A stretch of DNA of 64,000 bases from an uncultured Sphingomonadaceae bacterium (GCA_947493955.1 CANLSQ010000002.1:704568-768567); one strand, 5' to 3'; positions 1 to 9,143 are shown, counted from the first letter of the stretch. Numbers and translations are program-made. Notes: generated by a model not told the origin, from the letters alone.

Positions 1-534
1 GGAAGCGCCAATTGCACCAAGGCGGTCTGGGACCATATGCGCGAGCGTCAATATGGCCGCATCGTCATGACCACGTCTTCCACGGGTCTTTACGGCAATT
101 TCGGTCAGGTCAACTATGGTGCCGCGAAACTCGCTTTGGTCGGCATGATGAACAGCCTGCATCAGGAAGGCGCGGGCAAGGGTATTCACACCAACTGTAT
201 CTCTCCGGTCGCCGCCACCCGCATGACCGAAGACATCATGCCGGAAGAAGCCTTGAAACTGCTGGTTCCCGAAGCGGTGACGCCGGCGGTGGTCTATCTG
301 TGCAGCGATGGCGCGCCATCCAAGACGATATTGACGGCCGGTGCCGGCGGTTTCGCAGCCGCAAAAATCCTCGAGACCGAGGGTATCTGGCTTCCCGAAG
401 CTGATCGAAACGCTGAAGCCATTGCCGCAAATATCGACCAGATACTCGATGAAACCGGGATGCAGGAATATGCCAATGGCGGAGGCCAGGGCGGTAAATT
501 CTTCCGCCGGATGCAGGAAGTCATGAAGGGTTAA
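1..534 (+). CDS. Short-chain dehydrogenase (SDR), 5'-truncated by window edge
   Basis: The reading frame is open from the first base, so the N-terminus with the Rossmann glycine motif lies outside the window. The visible part carries the SDR catalytic serine region (TTSSTG) and the YxxxK motif (NYGAAK), about 20 residues apart as expected. The C-terminal part, with an acidic tail after the expected SDR end, resembles the dehydrogenase domain of type 2 multifunctional beta-oxidation enzymes, which oxidise 3-hydroxyacyl-CoA with NAD. It is followed 26 bp downstream by a MaoC hydratase, which fits a hydratase/dehydrogenase pair of beta-oxidation. Family assignment is firm; the acyl-CoA role is inferred from the neighbour. 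Confidence 0.85.
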   Translation, partial: GSANCTKAVWDHMRERQYGRIVMTTSSTGLYGNFGQVNYGAAKLALVGMMNSLHQEGAGKGIHTNCISPVAATRMTEDIMPEEALKLLVPEAVTPAVVYLCSDGAPSKTILTAGAGGFAAAKILETEGIWLPEADRNAEAIAANIDQILDETGMQEYANGGGQGGKFFRRMQEVMKG

Positions 535-560
535 AAGGCCCCCCAATCAGGAGAAAGAAT

Positions 561-1019
561 ATGCCAGTAATTAATGCAAGCGAACTTGACGACTGGAAAG
601 GCAAGGAAGTCGGCGTGTCCGAATGGTTTGAAGCCAGTCAGGACCGGATCAACAAATTTGCCGATTGCACCGAAGATCATCAGTTCATCCATATTGACGA
701 GGAAAAAGCAAAAGCCACGCCTTTTGGTGGTACCATCGCTCACGGCTTGCTGACGCTCTCGCTGTTGCCAGCCATGTCCTATGGCTGCACCTTGGGCCTC
801 GAAGGCACGGTCATGGGCATCAACTATGGCTATGACAAAGTCCGCTTCCTCAACCCCGTCCGCGCCGGATCAAAAGTCCGCGCGCGCCATGTACTGGTTG
901 ATGCGGTCGAAAAACAACCAGGCCGCTGGCTGATGACTTACGATGTCACGGTAGAAATTGACGGCATCGAAACCCCAGCCTTGATCGCCCGTTCGTTGGC
1001 GATGATTGTGGTGGGTTAG
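561..1019 (+). CDS. MaoC-family (R)-specific enoyl-CoA hydratase
   Basis: This 152-residue protein has the hot-dog fold signature of MaoC hydratases. Residues 36-46 hold the D-x-HxxHxD-like hydratase 2 motif (DCTEDHQFIHID region), and a glycine-rich segment with HGLLTLSLL follows at 61-69. A GAGAAAG ribosome binding site precedes the ATG at 561. The family adds water across the 2,3-double bond of enoyl-CoA thioesters to give the (R)-3-hydroxyacyl-CoA. It lies directly after the SDR and is probably cotranscribed with it. A rho-independent terminator follows at 1045-1075. Confidence 0.88.
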   Translation: MPVINASELDDWKGKEVGVSEWFEASQDRINKFADCTEDHQFIHIDEEKAKATPFGGTIAHGLLTLSLLPAMSYGCTLGLEGTVMGINYGYDKVRFLNPVRAGSKVRARHVLVDAVEKQPGRWLMTYDVTVEIDGIETPALIARSLAMIVVG

Positions 1020-1044
1020 AGGCAGCAGTCTATTGTTTCATGAA

Positions 1045-1075
1045 GGGCTCCGGATTGGTTCCGGGGCCCTTTTTT
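1045..1075 (+). terminator. Rho-independent terminator after the MaoC gene
   Basis: The ten-base arms GGGCTCCGGA and TCCGGGGCCC pair with one G-T wobble around a five-base loop and are followed directly by a run of six T. It lies 25 bp after the MaoC stop codon and closes the SDR-MaoC operon. Confidence 0.85.
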
Positions 1076-1196
1076 GATAGCTGTGTCTATTCTGGGGACG
1101 ATAGCAGATACATTGTTTGCAAGCTGGCGTCTCACATTCTATCTATCACCCAGATATATGGACAGACCGGGCATTCTTTGAAGGAGTAGTACCGAT

Positions 1197-2564
1197 ATGA
1201 TTTTTACCCGTCGTCAGTTTGGAGCAACCATGCTCGGTGCGGCCTTCGTTGGCCTTGCAACGCGTGCCTATGCGAACCTGCCTTTCACAGGAAAGAATGA
1301 AGTTGCCGGATATGGTGAGTTGCTTCCTGATCCGGGCCGTCTGCTCGATCTTCCGGAAGGCTTTTCTTACAAAGTGATTTCCCGGCTGGGCAATCTGATG
1401 AGTGATGGAATGGTTGTGCCAAATGCTGCAGATGGAATGGGTTGCATCGACATGGGGGATGGCAAGGTTGCCCTCATCCGCAATCACGAATTGGACCACC
1501 GGCAATTGCGTGAAGGCCCTTTTCGCAGCAAGGTCGGTGAGGATTTTAAGGCCTATGACCGGTTGAGCAACGAATCAAAAATGCCCATTCCTGGCGGTAC
1601 TACCACGCTGATCTATGATATGAAAAAGGGTGTGGTTGTTGATGAATATCTTAGCCTGGCGGGTACGGTTCGTAACTGTTCGGGCGGGATCACCCCCTGG
1701 GGTAGTTGGCTGACTTGTGAAGAAAGCGCACTGGAAGCGGGTGAAGGTGTTGATAAAAATCACGGTTATATTTTTGAAGTTCCGGCGGATCACAAAGGTC
1801 TTGTCGACCCCGTACCGTTGAAAGCCATGGGCTGCTTCGTCCATGAAGCCGTCTGCATCGATCCGCGTACAGGTATTGCCTATATGACCGAAGATCGCGG
1901 TGACAGCCTCTTCTATCGTTTCATACCCCATGTAAAAGGCAAGCTGGCCGAAGGCGGCATTCTTCAGGCGCTTGCACTCAAAGGCATTTCAGACACGCGT
2001 AACTGGGACGGCAAGCAGATTGATCTAGGGGATAGTCACCGTGCAAGCTGGATCACGCTGGACAATCCTGAGAGAAGCGCCGGAGAGTTGCGTGAGCGTG
2101 GAGCAAAACTGGGGGCGACCCTGTTTGCGCGGGGAGAAGGGATTTTCTGGGACGAAAAAGAAGAACAACTTTTCTTCACTTCGACCAGCGGTGGCGCAAA
2201 GAAATTTGGTCAAATTTTCCGTTACAAACCGAGCAGGGCGGAAGGGCGCAAAGGCAAACAGGGCAAGCTTTCTCTTTTTCTGGAAAGCAAAGATCCCGCA
2301 ATCTATAATTTGGGCGACAATATTTGCGTCATGCCGTCGGGTCATTTGATGGTGTCGGAAGATCAATATACCGATATCACCAATAATCACCTGCGCGGGG
2401 TCACACCGGATGGCAAAACCTACATGTTTGGCAGAACCCGTATCCAAACTGAATTTGCAGGTGCGTGCTTCTCTCCCGATGGATCGACAATGTTTGTGAA
2501 TCTCTATTCGCCATCCACAACATTCGCCATCACCGGCCCATGGGATCAAGTGATCAGCACTTGA
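1197..2564 (+). CDS. PhoX-family (DUF839) phosphatase-like protein, Tat-exported
   Basis: The 455-residue protein starts with a Tat signal (TRRQFG at residues 4-9, hydrophobic stretch, cleavage expected after ATRAYA near 26). The rest matches the DUF839/PhoX family: a HEAVCIDPRTGIAYMTEDR segment mid-protein with the conserved TED, and a downstream EGIFWDE and SGG-GQIFRY block. PhoX enzymes are calcium/iron-dependent alkaline phosphatases that release phosphate from organic esters outside the inner membrane. A GAAGGAG site lies upstream of the ATG. It stands alone between a terminator and a long non-coding stretch. I saw no convincing Pho box, so phosphate regulation is not shown here. Confidence 0.82.
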   Translation: MIFTRRQFGATMLGAAFVGLATRAYANLPFTGKNEVAGYGELLPDPGRLLDLPEGFSYKVISRLGNLMSDGMVVPNAADGMGCIDMGDGKVALIRNHELDHRQLREGPFRSKVGEDFKAYDRLSNESKMPIPGGTTTLIYDMKKGVVVDEYLSLAGTVRNCSGGITPWGSWLTCEESALEAGEGVDKNHGYIFEVPADHKGLVDPVPLKAMGCFVHEAVCIDPRTGIAYMTEDRGDSLFYRFIPHVKGKLAEGGILQALALKGISDTRNWDGKQIDLGDSHRASWITLDNPERSAGELRERGAKLGATLFARGEGIFWDEKEEQLFFTSTSGGAKKFGQIFRYKPSRAEGRKGKQGKLSLFLESKDPAIYNLGDNICVMPSGHLMVSEDQYTDITNNHLRGVTPDGKTYMFGRTRIQTEFAGACFSPDGSTMFVNLYSPSTTFAITGPWDQVIST

Positions 2565-2574
2565 TAAGAGCGAT

Positions 2575-2625
2575 CCTGTAGGAAATCATCGGGTGATTCT
2601 GGTGGAACGAACGCTTTCCTACAGG
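2575..2625. repeat. 11-bp perfect inverted repeat with nested hairpin
   Basis: CCTGTAGGAAA at 2575-2585 is repeated as TTTCCTACAGG at 2615-2625, separated by 29 bp. Inside the loop, AATCA at 2584-2588 pairs with TGATT at 2594-2598, giving a nested or alternative hairpin. It starts 11 bp after the stop of the PhoX-like gene and has no T-run. It may be a terminator or RNA-processing element. The remainder of 2626-2850 shows no gene that I can support. Confidence 0.5.
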
Positions 2626-2850
2626 CCCTCTCATGGGCTATGTTCAAGCTGGTTCTTTGACACTGGGAAGCTTACATGGCTTTGCGGTTTGGAGGGCGCG
2701 ATTTTGAAAGGTCACACTCGCTGGAGTTAGATTTGTAGTTAAAAGTTTGATTTTATGTGGTTTTTGATGATCGGCATGATGAACAAAAATCAGCCTTGAG
2801 TGTAAACACTTGGCGCAGGAGTAACACCGCTTTCAGAGGTCAGTGATGAC

Positions 2851-3615
2851 TCAAGGCGTCCCGGCAATCCGGATACACTGCCCGGTTACCCATTCCGATG
2901 CGGGTGCGCACAGGTAAAGCGTTAGCGCACCGATATCCTGCGGTGTGCCCAAACGTCCGGCGGGCAGGCCGAGCGTGTCTTCGAAGCCGATAAAATCCTC
3001 GTCCTTCATGCTGAGCGCTTTTTTGACCGTCTCGGTGGGGACAAAGCCGGGCAGGATCGCGTTCACCCGTGTTTTGGGACCAAGTTCGTGGGCGAGCGTT
3101 TTTGTCAGCATCAGCACGCCTGCCTTGGCCGCGCTATAATGACCACTTCCGGGAAAGGGGTCCTGGCCGGCCATGGAGCTGGTGTTGACGATCCGGCTGC
3201 CTTCGCCGAAATGCTTGCACGCGGCGCGCACGCCGTGAAAGACCGAGGTCAGGTTGACCGCCATGGTCTTGTCCCATTCGGCTTCATCAAGCTCGGTCAA
3301 CGGCGCGGAAACCAGCGAACCGCCCGCATTATTGACCCAGATGTCGAGCCTGCCAAATTCATCGACCGCACGCTGCGCAAGCGCCTCCATATCTTCGCGG
3401 CTGGTGACATCGGTGACCTGCGCAATGGCGCGCCCGCCCGTATTGCGGGCGTTGATCTCGTCAGCGACGGACTGGATTTCGTCCATGCTGCGTGAGGCGC
3501 AAACCACGTTGCAACCGGCGTCAGCGAGTGTCTTTGCCATGCCTTCGCCAATGCCGCGACCGGCGCCAGTGATGACGGCGACTTCGCCGGTGAGATCGAA
3601 TAGGGGATTGGTCAT
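2851..3615 (-). CDS. SDR oxidoreductase (classical family)
   Basis: A complete 254-residue classical SDR. It has the cofactor motif TGAGRGIG (about residues 16-23), NNAG at about 94-97, a serine in VNTSSMAG, and the catalytic YSAAK at about 158-162. These enzymes reduce or oxidise alcohol/ketone pairs with NAD(P). The ATG at 3615 follows an AAAGGA site. It lies 18 bp after the molybdopterin oxidoreductase gene and is probably in its operon, so it may act on the same substrate. The substrate cannot be read from the sequence. Confidence 0.88.
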   Translation of the reverse strand: MTNPLFDLTGEVAVITGAGRGIGEGMAKTLADAGCNVVCASRSMDEIQSVADEINARNTGGRAIAQVTDVTSREDMEALAQRAVDEFGRLDIWVNNAGGSLVSAPLTELDEAEWDKTMAVNLTSVFHGVRAACKHFGEGSRIVNTSSMAGQDPFPGSGHYSAAKAGVLMLTKTLAHELGPKTRVNAILPGFVPTETVKKALSMKDEDFIGFEDTLGLPAGRLGTPQDIGALTLYLCAPASEWVTGQCIRIAGTP

Positions 3616-3633
3616 GAAGGTTCCTTTATGGGA

Positions 3634-5850
3634 TTATTCGGCGGCTTCTAGTGCTTCCTGCTTCGCCCGCACGCGGATCGGAATGCTGCTCATCAGCGGA
3701 ATGCCTGTGCGCTTGTCATAATCGCGGTCGTTGAAAGACAGGCGTCCGGTATTTCCGCCTTCGCCCAAGGGGTCTTCTTTCTCATCCGGATTGGTGCCCC
3801 AGCTATGGGGGAGCGACACACAGCCCGGTTTGACCGTCTTGTCCGCCTTGGCCACGCAGCTGATAAAGGCCCGTGCGGATTCCACTTCTACCGGTTGATT
3901 TTCGCTCAGGCCCAGTGCCTCCATGTCTTCCGGATTCATAAAAGCTGGATGATGCGGCACGCGTTTGCGTTGCACGGGGTCTTCATGCCAGTTGCTGTTG
4001 TGGATCTCGGTCATCCGCCGACCAATCATTCGCATCGGGAAGGCAGTTTCTTCCACTGGCTGGCCGAGACGCCGCGCATAACCCGCCAGTTCTTCCATCA
4101 TCGCCGCATTGCCGACTGACAGTTTTCCTTCCCAATCGGCAGGCTTGGGTTGCACCATCAGCGCCTGCGCGTCCATGATCTTGCCCTTGTGCGCATCCGG
4201 GTCGGCATAGACATCGGCGACCGGCACCGGCGATCCATTGAGTGCGGCACTCCACGCGGTAATCGGATCGGGCGTTTCACCCGGTTCAAAGGTCGTGGCT
4301 TTTTCCTCCCGCTCATCGGGATGGGAAACCAGCGCCCAGGACTTGATTGTCAGCGGCTTGTCCATTTCACTGGCAAGCGTGTGGAGAAATTCATATTCCT
4401 CACACAGGTCGGACCCTTCCGGAGATTCCATGATCGGCGGGCTCGCCTGCGCATAGTTATTCTCAAAACCCCAGCCTGCGCCAAAGCCTCCATACAGCTC
4501 CGGTGCAGCGGTATTGCCGTGCACTTCATAATGGAGTTTGGGCGCAATCACATAGTCCGCCAGTTCCGCTGTCTTGGACATGCGCGGGTCTAGGCAGACG
4601 AGCAGGTCGAGCGCTTTCATTGCTTCAAAAGTCTTGAGCTGATCCGGCCAAGCCAGCATCGGATTACCACCGAGACAGATGAGGGCTTTGACCTGCTTGT
4701 CACCGGGCGTCAGGATTTCATCGGGCAGCGCCGCGGTTGGCATACCGGAAATACTTTGTTCGAGATCGCGGCTATGCAGCTTGCGGCCAAAGCCCCAGGC
4801 GTCCATCGGTCCAGGCGAGGCAGCAACGGGCGGGGCGGGTTTCATAAACACACCGCTGCGCCGGTTAATATCGCCTTCGCGCAGCCAGTGGCCCATGATC
4901 GAGGTCAGCGACAGGTTGAGATATTCGGTGATATTGCCGCCGCCCGCCATATTGGGGCCGGTACCGACGCTGATGCTGCCCTTTTTCCAGCTGCCATACA
5001 TGCGCGCGGCCTGGACAATCTCGTCCGCCGTCACATCGGCCCGCTGGGCGGCCAATGCAGGGTCGAACGGTGCGGTCGCTTTTTTAAGCGCTTCGAAACC
5101 ATCGACATCATTGGCAACGAAATCCTTGTCGTAGAGCCCTTCCTCGATCACCACCTTGGCAATTGCGCCAAGTATGATCGGATCTTCGCCGGGGCGACAT
5201 TGCAAGTGGAGGTCGGCTTGACGCGCGCTGTCGGTCTTGCGCGGATCGATAACGATCAGCTGCATCCCGCGTTTCTTGGCATCATGCAGTTTTTTGGCAG
5301 GATTCATGCCGAGACCGCCGTTCATCGAAACGATCGGATTGGTACCGACCAGCATCAGGCCATCCCAGTCGCCGACACGGGGCGCACCAGCGAGCCATGG
5401 GCCAACCAGCGCCCGGGCAATGCCCTTGCCAGGCTGGTCAATAGTGACGCTGTCGTAAACCGACGTTGATCCAATCGCATCCATCAGCGCGAGGATGAAC
5501 GCATGGCCGTTGAGATTATTATAGCCGAACGTGCCAACATAGGATGCCACGCTGTCGGGACCATGTTCGGTAACTATTGCTTCTATACGCTCGGCTATCT
5601 CCTCTGCGGCGGTGCGCCAGTGGATCGCTTCTCGTCGGCCGTGCTTCATGCCCTTGTAACTGGTCAGCAGGCGGGTATCGAAGCTGTGATAATTGGCAAG
5701 CTGACGCCCCTTTATACAGCTATAGCCTTCAAATTCCGGATTATCCTTGTCGCCATGGGTCTTGACCGGAACACCATCTTCAAAATCGACAATCAGGCCG
5801 CAATGGGCATGACAGGCCCGGCACATCACATGTTTCTGTTCAATTGCCAT
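3634..5850 (-). CDS. Molybdopterin-dependent oxidoreductase (DMSO reductase superfamily)
   Basis: The 738-residue protein has an N-terminal 4Fe-4S motif made of C10, C13, C17 and C45, then the molybdopterin oxidoreductase domain, and a C-terminal dinucleotide-binding domain (HPAFMNPEDMEALGL region). No Tat signal is visible, so it should be cytoplasmic. Near residues 130-150 the expected metal-ligand region reads VYDSVTIDQPG, with no cysteine or selenocysteine, so the molybdenum or tungsten ligand may be Ser or Asp. No electron-transfer subunit is adjacent; the partner gene is the SDR downstream. It is transcribed divergently from an acyl-CoA dehydrogenase operon across a 143-bp region holding a palindromic operator. 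The substrate is unknown. Confidence 0.85.
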   Translation of the reverse strand: MAIEQKHVMCRACHAHCGLIVDFEDGVPVKTHGDKDNPEFEGYSCIKGRQLANYHSFDTRLLTSYKGMKHGRREAIHWRTAAEEIAERIEAIVTEHGPDSVASYVGTFGYNNLNGHAFILALMDAIGSTSVYDSVTIDQPGKGIARALVGPWLAGAPRVGDWDGLMLVGTNPIVSMNGGLGMNPAKKLHDAKKRGMQLIVIDPRKTDSARQADLHLQCRPGEDPIILGAIAKVVIEEGLYDKDFVANDVDGFEALKKATAPFDPALAAQRADVTADEIVQAARMYGSWKKGSISVGTGPNMAGGGNITEYLNLSLTSIMGHWLREGDINRRSGVFMKPAPPVAASPGPMDAWGFGRKLHSRDLEQSISGMPTAALPDEILTPGDKQVKALICLGGNPMLAWPDQLKTFEAMKALDLLVCLDPRMSKTAELADYVIAPKLHYEVHGNTAAPELYGGFGAGWGFENNYAQASPPIMESPEGSDLCEEYEFLHTLASEMDKPLTIKSWALVSHPDEREEKATTFEPGETPDPITAWSAALNGSPVPVADVYADPDAHKGKIMDAQALMVQPKPADWEGKLSVGNAAMMEELAGYARRLGQPVEETAFPMRMIGRRMTEIHNSNWHEDPVQRKRVPHHPAFMNPEDMEALGLSENQPVEVESARAFISCVAKADKTVKPGCVSLPHSWGTNPDEKEDPLGEGGNTGRLSFNDRDYDKRTGIPLMSSIPIRVRAKQEALEAAE

Positions 5851-5893
5851 TGTCGCTCTCCTGACTGATATTTCAGACCATTGCTTTTTTAAA

Positions 5894-5911
5894 TTTAATC
5901 GTTCAATTAAT
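5894..5911. promoter_or_regulatory. Palindromic operator, site 1 of 4 (TTTAA-N8-TTAA type)
   Basis: TTTAATCGTTCAATTAAT lies between the divergent molybdopterin oxidoreductase (44 bp from its ATG) and acyl-CoA dehydrogenase (82 bp from its ATG). It matches the dyad TTTAANNGNNCNNTTAA found also at 14073, 21850 and 26372; its first 12 bases are identical to those of site 4. The position suits control of both operons by one repressor. Confidence 0.65.
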
Positions 5912-5993
5912 CAGTAACGATTCCAAAAATAGGGCATGGCGGTCCTTGCTGCCACTGACCCTATTGATAAGATAATCTCAGGAGCAAAGCGCC

Positions 5994-7208
5994 ATGGCCG
6001 ACAAGCCCGATGCAGCCGAACTAAAGGAATATACCGAAGCCGCCGATGCGTGGTTCAAGGAGAACACCGTTCGTGATCCCGGCTTCATGTTGCCGCTCAC
6101 CTTCATGGAGGTGTCAACGGATCAGCAGTTTGATTTCCTGCGCGATTGGCAGCGCAAGGTCTATGAAGCAGGCTATCTCGGCGCGGCTTGGCCAAAAGAA
6201 TATGGCGGTGGCGGCCTGCACACCGATTTCCAACGCGCGGCGACCCGGGCTATGAAAAAATATGACGCTCCAATCATGCTCAATGCGATTGGCAATGGCT
6301 GGGCCGGGCCGCTGATCCTCGATCTGGGATCGGAGGAACAGAAGCAAAAATATATCAAAGGTATGCTCAATGCCGAGGATATCTGGTGCCAGGGATTTTC
6401 AGAGCCGGAACATGGCAGTGACCTTGGCAATGCGCAGTTGAAAGCGGTCAAAGACGGCGATGAATATGTCCTCAACGGATCGAAAATCTGGACCTCCCTA
6501 GGCGACCGGGCGAAATATATGATCCTGCTCGCGCGCACCGATTTTGAAGCAGAGAATAAATATAAGGGCCTCAGCTTCTTCCTTAATCCGATGAAGATTG
6601 ACGGGATCAGCACCAGCCGGATCAAGAAACTGACCGGGGAATATGGTTTTGTGCAGACCTTCTTTACCGACGCTCGCATCTCTGCCGACTGTCTGTTTGG
6701 CGGGGAGGGCAATGGCTGGTCGATGGCGATGAAGACGCTGGAATATGAACGCGGTGCGAAGGTGAAACCGGTGGGCGGATATTTCGTCAAGGAACTGGAT
6801 GTCATGCAGATTGTCGAACTGGCGAAAAACTCCATGCGCAACGGCAAGCCCTTGCTCGACGATCCGGTGATGCGCGACAAGATGACGCAATATATGATCG
6901 ATATCCAGGCGCTAAATCTCAACAATACCCGCCGCCGGATGCCACAGCTCATGCAGGACAAGCCCATGGGACTGCCGCTGATGAACAAGCTAGCGCGCAC
7001 TGAGTTAATTCGCGAGCTGACCGAGTTCTCGCTGGGCTTTCAGGGGACCAAGGCGGGCTATTATGTCGGCGACGAAAATGCGGTGGATGATGGCTATTGG
7101 CACCGCAGCTATCTCAACAGCTTCTCCGCAACAATTGGTGGTGGAACTTCCGAAATTCAGCGCAATATTGTCGCCGAGCATGCCCTTGGTCTGCCAAAGA
7201 CACGCTAA
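5994..7208 (+). CDS. Acyl-CoA dehydrogenase, large (full-length) partner
   Basis: At 404 residues this is a full-length flavin acyl-CoA dehydrogenase. It has the N-terminal helical domain, the FAD-contacting block WCQGFSEPEHGSDL near residue 130, and the C-terminal TIGGGTSEIQRNIVAEH motif near 385. The family introduces a 2,3-double bond into an acyl-CoA and passes electrons to ETF. An AGGAG site precedes the ATG. It is the first gene of a rightward operon, 29 bp before a shorter acyl-CoA dehydrogenase. Such long/short neighbours often form mixed tetramers in steroid catabolism, which is an inference here. Confidence 0.9.
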   Translation: MADKPDAAELKEYTEAADAWFKENTVRDPGFMLPLTFMEVSTDQQFDFLRDWQRKVYEAGYLGAAWPKEYGGGGLHTDFQRAATRAMKKYDAPIMLNAIGNGWAGPLILDLGSEEQKQKYIKGMLNAEDIWCQGFSEPEHGSDLGNAQLKAVKDGDEYVLNGSKIWTSLGDRAKYMILLARTDFEAENKYKGLSFFLNPMKIDGISTSRIKKLTGEYGFVQTFFTDARISADCLFGGEGNGWSMAMKTLEYERGAKVKPVGGYFVKELDVMQIVELAKNSMRNGKPLLDDPVMRDKMTQYMIDIQALNLNNTRRRMPQLMQDKPMGLPLMNKLARTELIRELTEFSLGFQGTKAGYYVGDENAVDDGYWHRSYLNSFSATIGGGTSEIQRNIVAEHALGLPKTR

Positions 7209-7237
7209 GCCTAAACAAGACAAATCAGGACGGATAA

Positions 7238-8362
7238 ATGAATAACCTAGGCGATATCGGCACGACCGAAGAGCAAATTGAATTGATGGATGTGGCAACC
7301 AACTTCTGCCGCGACAAATCCCCTATTGAAAAGGTCCGGGCGCTGATGGAGGACGATCTGGGCTATGACCCGGATGTCTGGAGAGAAATTGGTGAGCTGG
7401 GTTGGCTGGCCATTGCCATCCCCGAAGCACATGACGGTGTTGGCCTGTCTATGGCGGAAGTGGTGCCCATTGCCGAGCAAATGGGGCGCAATCTTCTGAG
7501 CACACCTTTTGGTTCAACGACCATAGCCGCCCAGGCTCTGCTGGCGGGCGGGAGCGAAGCACAGCAAGCCGCCTGGCTGCCCAAAATTGCGGCGGGCACG
7601 GCGGCAACGCTAGCCCTTCGGGAAGATCATGGTGACTGGAATCTCGGCAATGTTGCCAGTATCGGTAAAGAGACTGCAGACGGCATTGCCTTGTCTGGCA
7701 AGAAGCAATTGGTGCGCTGGGCCGATAGTGCAGAGCTTATCATCACTTCGGTCGAGGTGGACGGGAATGTCCGTTTTGCCATGATCGAACGCAGCGCATT
7801 GCCGGACGGCGCATTGCGGCGCGAGGCCATAATTGACGAAACCGCACGCAGTTTTGAACTCACCCTCGATGGCATAACGATATCGGCTGATGCCTTGTTT
7901 GATGGCAACCGGACACGTGAAACGATTGAAAAGATTGAACTTGCCGCAGGCTTGATTCATGCGGCCGAGATGACAGGCGGATCGCAAGCGGTGATCGACT
8001 ACACGCTCGAATATCTCAAGACGCGCAAGCAGTTTGACAAGATTATCGGTAGCTATCAGGCATTGAAACATCCGACGGTCGACAATTATGTCGAATATGA
8101 AAAGGCGCGCACGCATCTCTACAGCGCTGCCCATAGTTGGGGCGAACAGGGGCGTGGCGAAGTGGCGGTTCGCATGGCAGCTGCTCAGGCGCATTCGAGC
8201 TATAGCCGAGCAGCCGACCGCTCCATCCAGTTTCATGGCGGTTTTGGTTTTACCCATGATTGCGATGCACAACTGCATCGCCGCAAAGCGATTTTTGACG
8301 GCGCGCTGATTGGCGACGCTGCTTACCAACGGTCGAAACTGGCCGGCTTGCTATTTGATTAG
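7238..8362 (+). CDS. Acyl-CoA dehydrogenase, shorter partner
   Basis: A 374-residue acyl-CoA dehydrogenase family protein. It shows the RKQFDKIIGSYQALKH segment typical of the C-terminal FAD-binding half and ends with FHGGFGFTHDCDAQLHRRK, but lacks the GGTSEIQ motif of its upstream partner. The weaker central domain suggests a degenerate or complementary subunit. With the preceding 404-residue protein it could build an alpha2beta2 enzyme as described for mycobacterial steroid side-chain dehydrogenases. Spacing to the next gene is 20 bp, so one operon is likely. Confidence 0.87.
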   Translation: MNNLGDIGTTEEQIELMDVATNFCRDKSPIEKVRALMEDDLGYDPDVWREIGELGWLAIAIPEAHDGVGLSMAEVVPIAEQMGRNLLSTPFGSTTIAAQALLAGGSEAQQAAWLPKIAAGTAATLALREDHGDWNLGNVASIGKETADGIALSGKKQLVRWADSAELIITSVEVDGNVRFAMIERSALPDGALRREAIIDETARSFELTLDGITISADALFDGNRTRETIEKIELAAGLIHAAEMTGGSQAVIDYTLEYLKTRKQFDKIIGSYQALKHPTVDNYVEYEKARTHLYSAAHSWGEQGRGEVAVRMAAAQAHSSYSRAADRSIQFHGGFGFTHDCDAQLHRRKAIFDGALIGDAAYQRSKLAGLLFD

Positions 8363-8382
8363 GATTTAAAGGAGAGATCAAC

Positions 8383-9141
8383 ATGTCAGAAGTGCTCACA
8401 GATATTCAGGACGGTTTTATCATCGTCACCATCAACCGGCCCGATGCGAAGAACGCCATGACCAAGGCAGCGGCGGAAGGCATCCGTGCTGCGATGGAGC
8501 AGCTTGACAATGACAACAGCCTCAATGCCGGGATCATTACCGGCGCAGGCGGCACATTCTGTTCTGGCATGGATCTGAAAGGCTTCCTTCGCGGTGAAAC
8601 GCCGGCGGTCAAGGGATACGGCTTTGGCGGTATTACCGAAAAAGGACCGGAAAAGCCGATCATTGCGGCGGTCGAAGGCTATGCGCTGGCAGGTGGTCTG
8701 GAACTGGCTCTTGCCTGTGATCTTTGCGTCGCTAACAGCAATGCGAAATTTGGTATTCCAGAGGTCAAGCGCTCGCTCGTCGCAGCAGCGGGTGGCGTGA
8801 TCAAGCTCCAGCAATTGGTTGGCAAGCGCATTGCGATGGAGATGGCCTTGACCGGCGATTTCTTCTCTGCCCAGCGAGCCTATGATGTCGGTTTTGTAAA
8901 TCGTCTGACCGATGGTCCTGCTCTGGATGCAGCGATTGAATTGGCGGCGACCGTTGCAGCCAATGGTCCGCTGGCATTGAAAGCGACCAAGAAAATCATC
9001 AACGAAAGCTATGATTGGACCAGCGAAGAAGCCTGGAAAAAGCAGGCTGAAATTACCGGTCCTGTATTTATGTCCAAGGATGCACAGGAGGGATCGCTTG
9101 CTTTCGCACAGAAACGCAAACCCGATTGGAAAGGTGAATAA
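8383..9141 (+). CDS. Enoyl-CoA hydratase/isomerase (crotonase family)
   Basis: This 252-residue crotonase has the oxyanion-hole segments FCSGMDLKGF and ALAGGLELALACD. Both usual acidic positions look kept: the Glu in FGIPEVKRS and the Glu in RIAMEMALTGD. It should therefore be a working hydratase or isomerase of unsaturated acyl-CoA. An AAGGAGAG site lies upstream of the ATG. It sits between two acyl-CoA dehydrogenases and a RidA gene in one rightward operon, consistent with the second step of beta-oxidation. Confidence 0.9.
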   Translation: MSEVLTDIQDGFIIVTINRPDAKNAMTKAAAEGIRAAMEQLDNDNSLNAGIITGAGGTFCSGMDLKGFLRGETPAVKGYGFGGITEKGPEKPIIAAVEGYALAGGLELALACDLCVANSNAKFGIPEVKRSLVAAAGGVIKLQQLVGKRIAMEMALTGDFFSAQRAYDVGFVNRLTDGPALDAAIELAATVAANGPLALKATKKIINESYDWTSEEAWKKQAEITGPVFMSKDAQEGSLAFAQKRKPDWKGE

Positions 9142-9143
9142 TC

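Noticed and set aside
1076-1196. Possible Pho box upstream of the PhoX-like gene
   Set aside because: No pair of CTGTCAT-like direct repeats with proper spacing could be found.
4756-5469. 237-codon open frame on the + strand inside the molybdopterin oxidoreductase gene
   Set aside because: It is an antisense shadow; the minus strand has iron-sulfur cysteines, domains and a ribosome binding site.
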